From: Diacronema lutheri | Lineage: Eukaryota; Haptophyta; Pavlovophyceae; Pavlovales; Pavlovaceae | DNA length: 64,000 nt | Assembly: GCA_019448385.1 (NCBI GenBank) | Contig: JAGTXO010000001.1 | Span: 1,426,001-1,490,000 of the forward strand | Direction: 5' to 3' | Shown: positions 37,801 through 48,369 of the stretch, piece after piece | Position numbering within the stretch: position 1 is the first letter of the stretch | Layout: each line of letters starts with the position of its first letter | Program-made: the position numbers and the translations under genes | Notes under the pieces: model-generated | The model's input: only the letters and a program-made list of their open reading frames with translations | Database searches by the model: none | Told to the model about the DNA's origin: nothing

Positions 37801-40800
37801 CGCCGACGAGGGCGACTCGGATACCGACTCTGACGTGGACGACGAGGACGGCGCGCAGGTTGAGCACGTGCTCGACGACGACGATGACGACGACGACGAC
37901 AGCGCCGACGGCGCACGGGCGCGCTCGGGCGACACGGGCGCGAGCGCCAGCCAGTTCATCAAGCTCGTGCTCCAGCTGCCCTCCGCCGAGGCCGGCCTCT
38001 CCGAGCTGCGCCGCCTCTTCGCCTTGCATCTGCCGCCCGGCGCGTTCCGCCACCTCGCGGCCGGTGCGCGCGCGCACGCCGAGGAGCAGACGCTCCGCGA
38101 GGTGCTCGGCGAGCAGCTCGGGCTGAGCCGAGAGCTGGCGGAGGCGGTGATCGCCGACATCTATGCTGAGCTGCGCACCTTCCTCGGCAAGTCCGCGCCG
38201 CTCTCCGCGGCCGAGTACGACAGCGACGCGCCGGCCGCCGGGAGCGGCACAGCCGCCGACAGCGTCGTCGCCAACGAGCTCGAGCGGACGAGCAACGCGG
38301 CGGAGCCATCGCCGCGCGCGCGCACGCCCGACGGTCCGCGCAGCGGCGACCGTCGGTTGAGCGGCGACAGCGGGAGCGCGCGCGACGACGTGCGGCGCGG
38401 CTCACACACCGGTGCCAACTTGCTCGAGTTCACCAAAGCGGTGCACCAGAGGCACGATGGTGGCACCGGCGCGCGCAAGCAATCGCGCGGCATGTCGCGC
38501 GCGCGCACGCCCTCCGGGCTGTTCGGCGGCGGTGCGGGCGCGGACGACGACGGCGCCGATGGCGACAGCCGCGTCTTCCTCTCTGAGCTCGGCCACGTGG
38601 TGCTGCTCTGCTCGCGCAGGTTTATCGACGAGTGCGCCTCCAAGTACACGCAGCGCGCGCGCTCTGAGGACGGCGCAGCGTCATCCCCGCCCGTGCGCCG
38701 CGCGGGCGGTGTGGACGACGGCGCGGACGACTCTGACGGCGACAGGAGGCGCAAGCGCGGCCTGCTCGCGCGCATGCAGCTGCGCGTCAGCATGGAGAAG
38801 CTCGAGGCGAAGTCGAGCGTCATGAACGTGGTAGCGGTGAGCTCGATGCGCGCCGCCGCCGCCGCCGCCGTCGTCGTGCCCGCGGACGCGCAGGGCGGCG
38901 CGGCCGGCGACGCAGATGTCGCGAGCGCGCTCGGGTTCGCCGACGAGGCGGCGGCCGTGCGCCGCCGTTTCAATTCGGTCGGCAAGGCGACACACGTGAT
39001 CCGCAACCTGTTCAAAACCTTCGACTTGCACGGCAAGGGCACGCTGCAGCTGCGCGACGTCAAGCGGCTGCAGGGCGAGCTGGGCGAGCTCGGCTCGGAG
39101 GAGATCAAGTCGCTCGTCTCGTACCTGATCAGCGCCTCCCTCGCGTTTGCCGCCGTGCGCGAGCCGCGCGCGGACAGCGGCCCGATGCCCTTCATCGGCC
39201 GACGGCCCTCGGCAGACGGCCGGCGCGCCTCGGGCTCGGGCCGCGGGGGCGCCCTGCGCGAGTCGCTCCCCGCGATCGTCATACAGCCGCTCGCGCCCGA
39301 CGGCGCGCGCAGCAACCGGCCGCGCTCAAAGGCGCGAGCCACGCTTGATGAGCTGACCGCGGCAGTGCGCGTCGAACACGCCACGCAGGCTGAAGCGGTG
39401 GGCGCGCCGGCCGCCGCCAATGCCGACGGCGGCTCGGGCGCGCCGAGCGCAGCGCCGGACGCGGCCGCACCGGACGGCAGCGCGGACCCGGCGCGCGAGT
39501 GGCTGCGTGAGCGCAAGCCCAAGGGCGCGCGCTCGCTGTCGGAGGTGCAGTTCTTCATCGGCGTGTCGTCGTGGATCCTCCTCTCCACGCCGGACGAGCA
39601 CGCACCCGGCGCGGATGACGCGGACGGCGCGACGCCGCTCGGCGGAGCGGCGGTCGGGCTTGTGCCGAGGCTTGGCACGCTCGCGCTGCACGGCGACGCG
39701 CTCGACCGGCCGGGCGGCGCAGGCGCGGCGCGCGTGCCCAAGGCGGCCGCGCGCGCCGAGGCCATCGTACTCGCGCAGCGCGAGGAGGCGCTCGCGCGCG
39801 AGCTCGGCACGGCGCTCGGCACGGGCGCTGCGCTCGCGCTGCTCGCGGACCACGCGCAGCAGCGGATGGACAAGGCGCGCGTCAAGCCGACCGACATCGT
39901 CGAGCCGGCCGAGCTCTTCGCGCTCGTCAGCCACTCAATCGTGCTCCCGCCGCTCGCCACGCCGCTCGCCGTCTCGCGCTGGTGCGCTGCGCGCCTCGGC
40001 CTTGAGGTCGGCGGCGTGGCCGCTGCTGATGCGGACGATTTCTCAGAGTCGTCGCGCAGCGCGGCCAACTCCGAGGCGGGCGACCGGCAGATGCTGCTGC
40101 GCAAGGCGCTCGCGCGCGCCGATAAGGGCGATGGCGGCGGCGGTGGCGGCGCGACGAGCTGGCGCGAGCTGCACGCGCGGCTCGCCGCGGCCGCCTCCGA
40201 GCGGCGCGAGGCCAACGGTATCAAGGTCGCGAGCACGGGCGCGCGCCGCGCGTTCGGCTGCTGCGGCGGCGGAGGCGGCGGCGGCGGCTCGGGCGCGGGC
40301 GATGGCGGCGCGGACGAGCTGGAGGGCGAGAGTGCGCGCCCGTGGTACATTGTCTCGGTGCACACACCGTGGGTGGGCCACTTCAACCTGGTCTTCCTCT
40401 TCTGCGTCTGGTGGGACACGATCGCGATCCCGATGCAGCTCGCCTTCATCGAGCAGACGCACGGCCTCGCGTGGATCTTTGCGGTGAACACGGTGCTCGA
40501 CGCACTCTACCTCGTGCGCATCGCGCTGCAGCTGCACACGACGTTTGTGAACACGAAGAGCGTCGAGGTGTGGCGGCCGCGCGAGATCCGGCAGGAGTAC
40601 CTGCATGGTGCCTTTGTGCTCGACCTGCTCGCAAACTTCCCGCACGACCTGCTCGGCTGGATGTTTGGCGTGGAGCCGCTCACCATCTTTGCGCTCCGGC
40701 TGCCGCGCATGATCAATTGCAGGCACACCAACGCGGCTTTCAGCAGGTGGAAGGCGCAGCTGCACGAGGCTGACTTTGCAGGCGGGCTGCTCAAATACTT

Positions 40801-43507
40801 TGCGCCGCTCTGCCTGACGATCCACTACATGTCGTGCGTGTGGAACGTGATCGGCTTCAACGCAACTGTGCACGCAAAGGTCGCCTTGACGTGGGCTGAC
40901 CTCTTCCGCGAGGACCAGGCGCGCATCACGCCGGGCGGCGTGCGCACCGCGTACGCGTCCGAGGAGGCGCAGATCATCGACCAGTACATCCTCAGCCTCG
41001 ACGTGGTCACGGCGTACATCTCGGGCCTCGGCCCCGCCTCCGTGCCCGCATCCTTCCTCGAGTTTGGAGGTGCGATCCTTTTATCGATCCTCAACACGAC
41101 CGTATACGCGTGGTGCGTTGGAGGCATCTCGGGCCTCGTGATGAAGCAGGACGACGAGATTGTGCTCAAGCGCGCGCAGCTCGAGCTGGTGCACTCGTAC
41201 GTGCGGCACGTGCACGTGCCCAACGAGCTCAAGGAGCGCATGACCAAGTTCTTCCAGCAGCGGCTGCAGCACGCGTCGCTCTCGACTGTCGACCAGGACC
41301 AGATTTACGCCGGCCTGCCCATGCCGCTGCAGATGGAGGTGGCGGCGCAGACGAATCGCGCGCTCGTCGGCTCGTGCGCGCTGCTGCGCGGCTGCTCGGC
41401 CGGCTTCCTCGACCGCCTCTCCTCCGCGCTCGTCGAGCGCGAGATCGATGGCGAGGCATCCATATTCCGTACGGGCGAGGCGTGCAAAGAGCTCCTGCTC
41501 ATCGCGGCCGGCACGGTCGAGCTTCGTGGCGACGATACGGCAGAGACGCAGGCGGCGGCCGAGGTCCTCGGGCAGGGCGACGTGCTCGGCGACGTCGCAT
41601 TCGTCTTCGGCATCCGCCACTTCAACAGCGCGCGCTGCGGCCGCAGCAAGTGTAACGTCTTTGCCCTCACCGCCGAGGCATACCGCGAGCTCCTCAAGTC
41701 CTTCCCCGCGCAGGAGGACGTGATCATGGACAACGCGATGCGCAAGCACGACGGTGCGCCCGTCGCGTCGCCGCTCGGCCGCGCCCGCCCGCCCAACGTC
41801 CGCGCGCACCGCTCGAGCGCGCCGCTCACGCGCCCCGCGCCGCGCGAGCGCAGGCATGGGCACCGCACGCTCGGGCAAGTCCAAGGCGTCAGGCGCGGCC
41901 AGCTCGCGCGGCTCGTCCGCGGGTCGCTCGGCACACTCGGCCGACGGGCGCTCGGTCGCGGGCTCGGCCGTGACCGGCGCGGGCGGCGGCGCGTTTGAGC
42001 TGCAGCGCGTGCTCGGCGACGCGAAGCGCCGGCGCGAAGAGCTGATGCACGCGCAGCTGTGCACCGCATGCGCGCATGGCGACTACGACAAGGTGCGGCG
42101 CATGCTCACCTCGCGCTCCATCGACATTGACGGGTCCGATTTTGCGGGCAGGTGTGCGATCCACCTCGCCGCGTGCAGCGGCAGCACACGCGTGCTCGAG
42201 CTGCTCATCGTCGGGCGGGCGGACGTCAACGCCGAGGACGAGCGCGGCGTCACGCCGCTCACCGAGGCGCTCCTCGCGGACCACACGGCGGCGGCCGAGC
42301 TGCTCGTCGCGCACGGCGGCCGGCACGGCTCGCGCGACGTGTCAGAGCAAGTGTGCTCGATCGCCTCTTCGGACGATGGCGCCACGCAGCTCCGCCGACT
42401 GTGCCTCTTTGGCGGCAACGTGAACGCGCGCACGCACGAAGGGCGCACGCCGCTGCACGTCGCGGCGGGCGAAGGCCGCGTTGCCAATGCGCAGGTGCTG
42501 CTCGATAGCAAGGGCGACATCAACGTGCGCGACCGGCACGGCGCGACGCCGCTGCAGGACGCGCTGCTCGGGCGCAAGGACGACATGTGCGCCGCGCTGC
42601 TCGCGCGCGGCGCGCAGCTCGGCGACTTTAACGCGGCCGAGCACATGAACAAGGCGGTGGCGGCCAACGACCTCGTGCACCTGAGCAGGCTTCTCCGCTT
42701 TGGCTGCGCCATCAACTCGCGGGATGCGCTAGGCCGCACGCCGCTCCACCTCGCCGCCTCGTGCCGCCGCATCAACGCCCTCTCCCTCCTCCTCGACACG
42801 CACGGCATCGACGTGAACGCCGAAGACCATTTTGGCAACACGCCATATGACGACGCGCTGCGCGAGCAGTCGGCCGAGCGGCAGGTGATCGTCGCGCTCT
42901 TCGCGTCGCGTGGCGCGCGCCTCGGCAGCCACGTGAGCCGCGTCGTTGCCGCCTCGTCCGCACGGCTCGATGACGAGCGGGTGCGGCTGGCGGACGGCGC
43001 GCTGCGTGCGCACGACCGCACGCTGGTGCAGGCAAAGGTGCTGAGCCGGTGGGTTCGCGAGGAGCGAGAGGCGGTGCGCGCGTTCAAGGGGCAGATTGAG
43101 CAGGCCATTCGGTACGAGCGCGAGTCGGGCGCGGTGCTGGCCGACGAGCACCCCGAGCTGTGGGACCACATCTACGCGTTTGCAGAGTGCCACTTTGACT
43201 GGCGCGCGGAGGCGCTCGGCTCGGTGCAGCCGATGATCGACAGGTGGCGCGTCGAGACGAAAGAGTTTGCGCTCCTCACCGTGCAAAGGCTCGCTCAAAA
43301 GGTCTGGCGGCCGACGCACCGCGCGCACGTCCGCGCGCCGCTCGCTTGCGCGTGTGCTCTGCGCGTGCTCACGCCCCCGCACCCGCCCGGCCCTCACGCC
43401 GCGTTGCACAGTTCTCCGAGCTCTGCGCCATCTGCGACGCAGACGCCAAGCCGGTCGAGCGGCTGTACGAGGTCACGTTCCGCAAGCCCGTCAAGGTTTT
43501 TGTCTAA
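34859..43507 (+). CDS. twin ion channel: two (membrane-CNBD-ankyrin) units in one protein
   Basis: Exons 34859-41753, 41854-43301 and 43412-43507 give 2,812 residues. Unit 1: membrane segments about 120-365, pore helix and filter MSWAGLICSGYGTLVIA (about 318-334) with a K+-channel GYG, C-linker, CNBD about 441-565 (GPGQIVGELAFFIG), ankyrin repeats about 611-915 (GRKPLHLAALEGHKTIVRAL). The linker has an Asp run, an EF-hand-like FDLHGKGTLQLRD near 1385 and disordered stretches. Unit 2: S1-S6 about 1828-2098, S4-like LTIFALRLPRMINCRH, filter position ISGLGPASVPA without GYG, CNBD about 2178-2288 (GQGDVLGDVAFVFG), ankyrins about 2360-2665 (GRTPLHVAAGEGRVANAQVL). Membrane-CNBD-ankyrin is the order of plant AKT/SKOR K+ channels, here doubled. 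Start: 34766 is also in frame, but codons before 34859 have many A/T third bases unlike the rest. Confidence 0.88.
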
Positions 43508-43557
43508 AATACATTGTGAATCGTCAGTGCTCCTCGAGGCGCTGCCACTGATGGCGA

Positions 43558-44862
43558 TCAGTGCATTGTGCATGCGACGCGCAGCGCCTCGAGGAGCACC
43601 GGGGAGGGCAGCACGGGGTTTGGCGGTGTCTCATCCGTGATCGAGAGCTCGTACTCTTTCTCGCTGCTCGACGGCGCGGCTCCTTCGGGCACGAGCAGCG
43701 CGTCGAACGTGGCGCGGCCGTCAACGGTGAGAGCCTCGCCGAGCACGCGTTCGAGCAGCAGCTCGGGCGCAGCGGCGGGTGCAGCGGCGGGCTCGGGCTT
43801 GCCCTTCTTGCCGCCCTTGTCCTTTTTGTCCGCCACGGCATCAGGCAACGCGTACCGGCGCAGCGTCGCGCGGATGAGCCGACCTGACTCTGCAGATGCC
43901 ACCTCCGAGCCGGCGTCCAGCACCTTCACCACGAACGCCGGGCACGGACTGCCAGCGAAGAGAGCAACCACAAGCGGCTTCGCCTCGCCCGCGTTGGACG
44001 CGCTTGCGGGGAGGCGCGACGCCACGCTCTGCCGCCTCGATGGCTGCCGGCTGCCGCCTGCCGCCTGCGTGGGCACGGCGAGCGACGCCGAGGGCGCGTC
44101 CGCTGCGGGCGCAGCTTGGACGACGGGCGGGATGACGTCGATTGCGAGGGCGTGCGGGTGCTGGGTCGGGAGGCCGTGCGCCCAATTGCCGCGGTACGAG
44201 CGGCCGTGGGCGTCGTACGTGCCGATGCCGTGGAATGCGGACGCCGCCCAGCCGCCCGAGTAGCTCGAGCAATCGGGCCACGACTGGCGGCCAACGCCCT
44301 GCTTCTCGCCGTCGACGAACTGGCCCTCAAACGCCACGCCGTCGGCGCCGATGAGCTTCCCTTGCCCATTCGGGCGGTTGTGCACGAATTCACCGTCGTA
44401 GATCGAGCCATCCGCACCTCTGAGCTTGCCGCGCCCGTGCCGCTGGTTCTCGCAAAACTCGCCTTCGTACTGCGAGCCGTCGGGCTCGATTCGCGTGCCT
44501 GTGCCGTGCATCTCGCCAAGGTGAAACTGCCCCGAATAGGTCGCACCGCTGGGCCACGTGCGCGAGCCCCACCCTTCGATCTCGCCGAGAGCAAATTCGC
44601 CCTCGTACACGGAGCCGTCGCCGAGCGTGAACCTCCCTTTGCCGTGCTTGACGCCCCTGCGCCAGCTGCCCTCGTAGGTGAAGAAGGGGTTTGCATACAC
44701 GTACTTGCCGCGGCCGTGACGGAGCCCTTGCTGCGTCATGCCCGCGTACGACCCGCCCGACGGCTCGTCGTCGTCGAGCCGCGCCGGCTCGAGCGCATCG
44801 TCGCGAGGCGCGCTGGCCACATGCCGCATGGTGGAAGCTGCAAAACCGGCCGAAAACGACAT
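43558..44862 (-). CDS. MORN-repeat protein
   Basis: This 434-residue intronless protein carries eight or nine MORN repeats at about 35-240, for example YEGSWRRGVKHGKGRFTLG, YEGEFALGEIEGWGSRTW, YSGQFHLGEMHGTGTRI, YEGEFCENQRHGRGKL and YDGEFVHNRPNGQGKL. MORN arrays bind lipids or act as membrane-cytoskeleton scaffolds, and occur in PIP5 kinases, junctophilins and flagellar proteins. No kinase domain follows here. Instead a Ser/Ala-rich linker leads to a C-terminal domain (KPLVVALFAGSPCPAFVVKV, LIRATLRRYALPDAVADKK, YELSITDETPPNPVLPSPV) that I cannot assign. The ATG at 44862 (MSFSAGFAAS) leaves 29 bp to the divergent gene. ATG 44829 is the alternative. It ends 50 bp from the twin-channel stop. Confidence 0.85.
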   Translation of the reverse strand: MSFSAGFAASTMRHVASAPRDDALEPARLDDDEPSGGSYAGMTQQGLRHGRGKYVYANPFFTYEGSWRRGVKHGKGRFTLGDGSVYEGEFALGEIEGWGSRTWPSGATYSGQFHLGEMHGTGTRIEPDGSQYEGEFCENQRHGRGKLRGADGSIYDGEFVHNRPNGQGKLIGADGVAFEGQFVDGEKQGVGRQSWPDCSSYSGGWAASAFHGIGTYDAHGRSYRGNWAHGLPTQHPHALAIDVIPPVVQAAPAADAPSASLAVPTQAAGGSRQPSRRQSVASRLPASASNAGEAKPLVVALFAGSPCPAFVVKVLDAGSEVASAESGRLIRATLRRYALPDAVADKKDKGGKKGKPEPAAAPAAAPELLLERVLGEALTVDGRATFDALLVPEGAAPSSSEKEYELSITDETPPNPVLPSPVLLEALRVACTMH

Positions 44863-44891
44863 TCGCGGCCTGTCAACGGTGAGCTCGAGCG
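44863..44891. promoter_or_regulatory. 29-bp divergent intergenic region, MORN / membrane orphan
   Basis: Only 29 bp lie between ATG 44862 (minus) and ATG 44892 (plus). If the plus gene starts at 44937 the gap grows to 74 bp. Confidence 0.4.
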
Positions 44892-45909
44892 ATGGCGCCA
44901 ACCGGGCCGAGTCGCAACCAGCCTGCGGTGACCGAGATGGCGACGTCGCCTCTCTCGCGGCTGCCACGCTCCCCGCTTCGCATTCGCCGAGCCTTCTCCG
45001 CGACCACGCTGCTTGACGCGCTGCGCGAGCTCGCGCGAAACGACTCCGCGCGCGACGCGCTGATGGCCGAGTTGGGCCCGCTGCTCGCGCGGCGACCGCG
45101 CCAGCGCGCCGCCCACAGCGTCGAGACTCGCACGCTGGCTGCGCTCGTGCTTGGATTAGGCGTACTCGTGCTTGTGACGCGAAGCGCGCACAATCACGAG
45201 GCGTCTGCACGCGTTCTCGCCCTCGCCGCCACTCCGCCGCAGCCGCCCGCGCTGCCGCCTCGCCCAACGTCAACGAAACTCGAGCTTGCCGTGCTGGGCG
45301 CGTGCGGTACGGTCGCCGGGTTGGGCTTGGCTCGCTGGCGGCCGGCGCGTGTGTTGCTCCGGCGTTTTAGTGCGGCGCTCGTCGAGGCGGCAATGTCGAA
45401 TGGCGCGGTGCATGTGCATGTACCGCCGCAGCCGCTGACCTCCGTCCTCGGCCATGCGCGCCGCATCGCACACGCGCTGCTGCCCTCCTCTGCCGTTGAG
45501 TGGCTCCTCGTCGCGCTCAACGTGCTGCTCGTGTCGAGGCTCTACCTCTTCACGCAGAGCCTTGAGTTTGTGGCGGTGCGCGCCGCGCACGCGCGCAGCC
45601 GCACACGCGCTGCCTTGGCTGCATTGACCGCACGCCGTCGAGCGGGCGCATGCGCAGGTGATCGACTGGATTCACATGCTGCTCCCACGCACGGAATGGC
45701 TCCGGCGGTTCAAAACTTTTTGTGAGGCGCAGATGCGCGCTCGGCCAGGTCTCTCTGCACTGCAGCGATCTTTCCGCATGATGCCGTTGCCCACGCGCGA
45801 CGCCGCGCAGGCGCACGCGTCGAGCATCAGTGCGGTGCACTCTTGGTTGGGTCAGCCGGCGCTCAGACTGCGCCGCCTGGTGCAACACCGCATGAGCTCT
45901 ACGTACTAG
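44892..45909 (+). CDS. hypothetical membrane protein, mitochondrial-type leader
   Basis: I do not recognise this family. Exons 44892-45575 and 45658-45909 join in phase 0 to 311 residues. The second in-frame ATG at 44937 starts MATSPLSRLPRSPLRIRRAF, a good mitochondrial presequence, and may be the true start (296 residues). Three hydrophobic segments follow: LAALVLGLGVLVLVT, LELAVLGACGTVAGLGLA and VEWLLVALNVLLVSRLYLF. The C-terminal exon (VIDWIHMLLPRTEWLRRF, RPGLSALQRSFRMMPLP) is soluble and amphipathic. It could be an inner-membrane or ER-shaping protein, but nothing decides that. The stop lies 18 bp from the convergent PUB-PFU stop. Confidence 0.7.
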
Positions 45910-45927
45910 GTCCCCAACCCCCAGAAG

Positions 45928-47133
45928 TCAGAATTGCGCCTCCATGGCTGCGATGAGATTTTTGATCGTCTGCAGTACGGGTGCGACGCGGTTGCGCACA
46001 TTGCGAGCAATCTCCTCCAAAAAGTTGGCGTTGAGCTCGAGATGCTGGCCAATGAAGCGATTGGCCGCGACGTACTCGTTCTCCGGCCCGCCCTCCTGCA
46101 CGTGGTAGCCGAGCTCGAGCGGCTTGCCGTCGCCCAGGTCAACCTCGATTACGAGCTCAAAGTGCGCGCCTGCGACCATCGGCCGCACCCACTCCACGGT
46201 CGTGGAGGGCGTCTGCATGCGCGCGAACTGGCGCCATTGCTTGCTCACGCCCATCCAACAGAAGAGCAGCACGGCCGAGCGCGATTCGTCCGAGACGAGG
46301 GCGGGCTCCATGTCGGCCACGCCCATCCGGCCCGCCGCGAGCGACGATGCGGGCGGCAGCTCGGCCACAACGATCGAGCTGAGTGCTACCGGCTCGGCCA
46401 CACGCGTTGCATCGCCATCTGCTGTGCGCGTGCGCGTCTCGCCCGGCAGGAGCGGCTTGACGCCGGCACGGGCGGCCAAATTGGCCCACACGTCCTCGGC
46501 CTTGTCGAGCGTGGCCAGCGCCACGCGCAGCTCATCTGGCGGCGCCTCGCACACGAAGCTGTCGCCAGCGTTGGCCGGGTCGGCGCGAGCCGCGAAGCCG
46601 ACGGCTGCGAGCAGCTCCGCGCCCCCCGCAGCGCTCAGCAGTCGCGCGGCGAGCGACTTGTTCGATGCGGATATCCGACGCTTCGACTCGTCCGCCTCCT
46701 GCGTCAAAATGTTGTGCGCGTACGTTCGGGCCAGCTTGACCGCGCCGACGGCAACCGCGGGCGCGTTGCGGTCGCCCACGCCAACGACGGCGGAGAGCAC
46801 GGCCTCTGCGCGCGCGCTCGCCCGCTTGATCAGCCCGACACGCCGGCGAAGCTCAGCCTCGTCGAGCGACTTGTCGAGCACGTGCGCCTCCTCAGTCGCG
46901 CGGAAGCCGGCGCTCTCGAAGAAGAGGGCGCCGCCGCTGAGGTCGAGGATGCGCGAGCGGATCGTCTTGGCGCCCGCCTTGATCGTGCCGAAGCGCGCCC
47001 TGTCCGAGATGGCAGCCTCCACAAGCTGCACGGCCGTGCTGAACGCCGATGCGCAGCGCTCGGGGCTGTTGAGCTCCACGAGCTGCGCGATCGCCTCCTC
47101 TGGTGTGGTCGCGCCCTCCCAGCGCAAAGCCAT
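45928..47133 (-). CDS. PUB-PUB-PFU protein, Cdc48/ubiquitin adaptor
   Basis: This is an intronless protein of 401 residues. Two PUB-like domains, which bind the C-terminal tail of the AAA+ unfoldase Cdc48/p97, lie at about 25-95 (FGTIKAGAKTIRSRI then GALFFESAGF) and 127-215 (RISASNKSLAARLLSAAGG then AELLAAVGFAA). A C-terminal PFU domain, the PLAA-type ubiquitin-binding module, spans about 320-395: FELVIEVDLGDGKPLELGY, ENEYVAANRFIGQHLELN, ANFLEEIARNVRNR. In PLAA/Doa1 the PFU sits between WD40 and PUL domains. Here it is paired with PUB domains, suggesting an adaptor that brings ubiquitinated clients to Cdc48. The second PUB copy is the better match. The segment between (about 235-320) is unassigned. 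Confidence 0.78.
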   Translation of the reverse strand: MALRWEGATTPEEAIAQLVELNSPERCASAFSTAVQLVEAAISDRARFGTIKAGAKTIRSRILDLSGGALFFESAGFRATEEAHVLDKSLDEAELRRRVGLIKRASARAEAVLSAVVGVGDRNAPAVAVGAVKLARTYAHNILTQEADESKRRISASNKSLAARLLSAAGGAELLAAVGFAARADPANAGDSFVCEAPPDELRVALATLDKAEDVWANLAARAGVKPLLPGETRTRTADGDATRVAEPVALSSIVVAELPPASSLAAGRMGVADMEPALVSDESRSAVLLFCWMGVSKQWRQFARMQTPSTTVEWVRPMVAGAHFELVIEVDLGDGKPLELGYHVQEGGPENEYVAANRFIGQHLELNANFLEEIARNVRNRVAPVLQTIKNLIAAMEAQF

Positions 47134-47805
47134 CGCACGCCGCTGCAGGGGACCGGCGGCGCTTTCAGAGGGGGAAAAAGGTGAGGGGTTTCACAGTGGT
47201 GCCGCACGTGCAGGGAGCGTGGTGGTGCCCCATGAGCAGCGGAGCGCGCCAATCCTGCGCCTGCCTGCGACGCTTTGATCTAGGTCTTCTGAGCGCCGCA
47301 CCGCCGCTCAACCGCGCCAGGTCGGATGGCCTAGCCTCTGGCATGGGGAGTTGGGCGGCGGCGGATCGTTCTTTCATTGCCCACGGCGGGAACGCTGCGC
47401 ACGGCGTGGGAGTGCGGGCAGCCCCCCTCGCAGCCTTGCGCTCATACGCACCGGCCTGCATGCTCAAATTGCGCGGCGCGCGCGGCGTGTCGGCACCGGG
47501 GTGGCGTGGCGAGGCCGCGCGCACACGGGTGTGCGCAACCCCGAGCGCAACATTCCTCTGCGCGAGCCGTCGGTCCGGGCCAGAGTTGTGATCGTCTACA
47601 CAGTGCGCAGGCGTGCCGCCATCGGCATCAGCAACCACGATCGCCATCTCAGATCTGGCCTCTAGGCCTACCGGCGTTGCGCACGCTGGTCAGTGTTCGA
47701 CTGGACTCCCAAGTCGAAACGAATTCGTGCGGCTTGCCTCGCCTCACCTCGCGCCAGCGCGCTCGATGCACATCCTCCCGCACGCATGCCGCGCGCCATC
47801 GGCGC
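47134..47805. other. 672-bp stretch without a supported gene
   Basis: This stretch lies between the PUB-PFU start and the stop of the next minus-strand gene. Open frames exist on both strands but show no recognisable protein text. It should hold the PUB-PFU promoter and the 3' UTR of the downstream neighbour. No repeat or RNA gene was seen. Confidence 0.5.
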
Positions 47806-48369
47806 TCAGTACGTGACAACTGACTCGGTCATCCACATTCCGGCATGCTTGACAAGCGTCCAGTTGATGTGCGTCCACGACGCGTCGTTGGCACGCCGCA
47901 CGAGAACCTCCTGGTAGGCGCGCTGTCCATCTGCCGCAATCTGCAGCTCGTCCTCGATCTCCATCTCATCCCACTCTGAAAAGATGACGTACGACTCCTC
48001 GGAGAGGTACTTTGCAAATTGCACCGGCGAGAGCTGCGACGCGCCATTCGACGGCGCCGAGTGCGCGATCGCGAGTTGGGGCCCGTAATCATCGTACGGC
48101 TCATCCGGGCGGCGCAGCGCGTTGAGCACCAGCATGATCACGTCGCGCGGCGAGCGGGCCGTCGACGGGAGCACCTCCGCGGGGAGGGCCTGCGCAGGCT
48201 CGTCCGTGGCGGTCCACCGCTTGGGGGCTGATGAGCCGCTGCTCCACGGGTGCACGCTCTCCATGATAACGCGGCGGGCCGGCGCCACTGATCTGCCCAC
48301 GCGCGCGCCGACCCGAAAGGAACCGACGACCGAGAGGAGGTGCGCCATCACCAGGCATACAGCCGCCAT
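47806..48369 (-). CDS. hypothetical protein with plastid-type leader
   Basis: This is an intronless 187-residue protein. The start MAAVCLVMAHLLSVVGSFRV is a signal peptide with Phe directly after the likely cleavage site (VVGS|F), followed by an Arg/Ala-rich stretch, which fits import into a red-type secondary plastid. The mature part (about 70-187) is one compact domain: RSPRDVIMLVLNALRRPDE, then DDYGPQLAIAHSAPSNG, LSPVQFAKYLSEESYVIF and an ending with MWMTESVVTY. The opening helix and following text faintly recall the DUF4864/NTF2-like group of plant and cyanobacterial proteins, but I cannot confirm this. No catalytic motif is visible. Confidence 0.65.
   Translation of the reverse strand: MAAVCLVMAHLLSVVGSFRVGARVGRSVAPARRVIMESVHPWSSGSSAPKRWTATDEPAQALPAEVLPSTARSPRDVIMLVLNALRRPDEPYDDYGPQLAIAHSAPSNGASQLSPVQFAKYLSEESYVIFSEWDEMEIEDELQIAADGQRAYQEVLVRRANDASWTHINWTLVKHAGMWMTESVVTY

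Noticed and set aside
35885-38160. Minus-strand open frames of several hundred codons under the twin channel
   Set aside because: Translations are charged low-complexity text, and the plus strand encodes clear CNBD and ankyrin domains.
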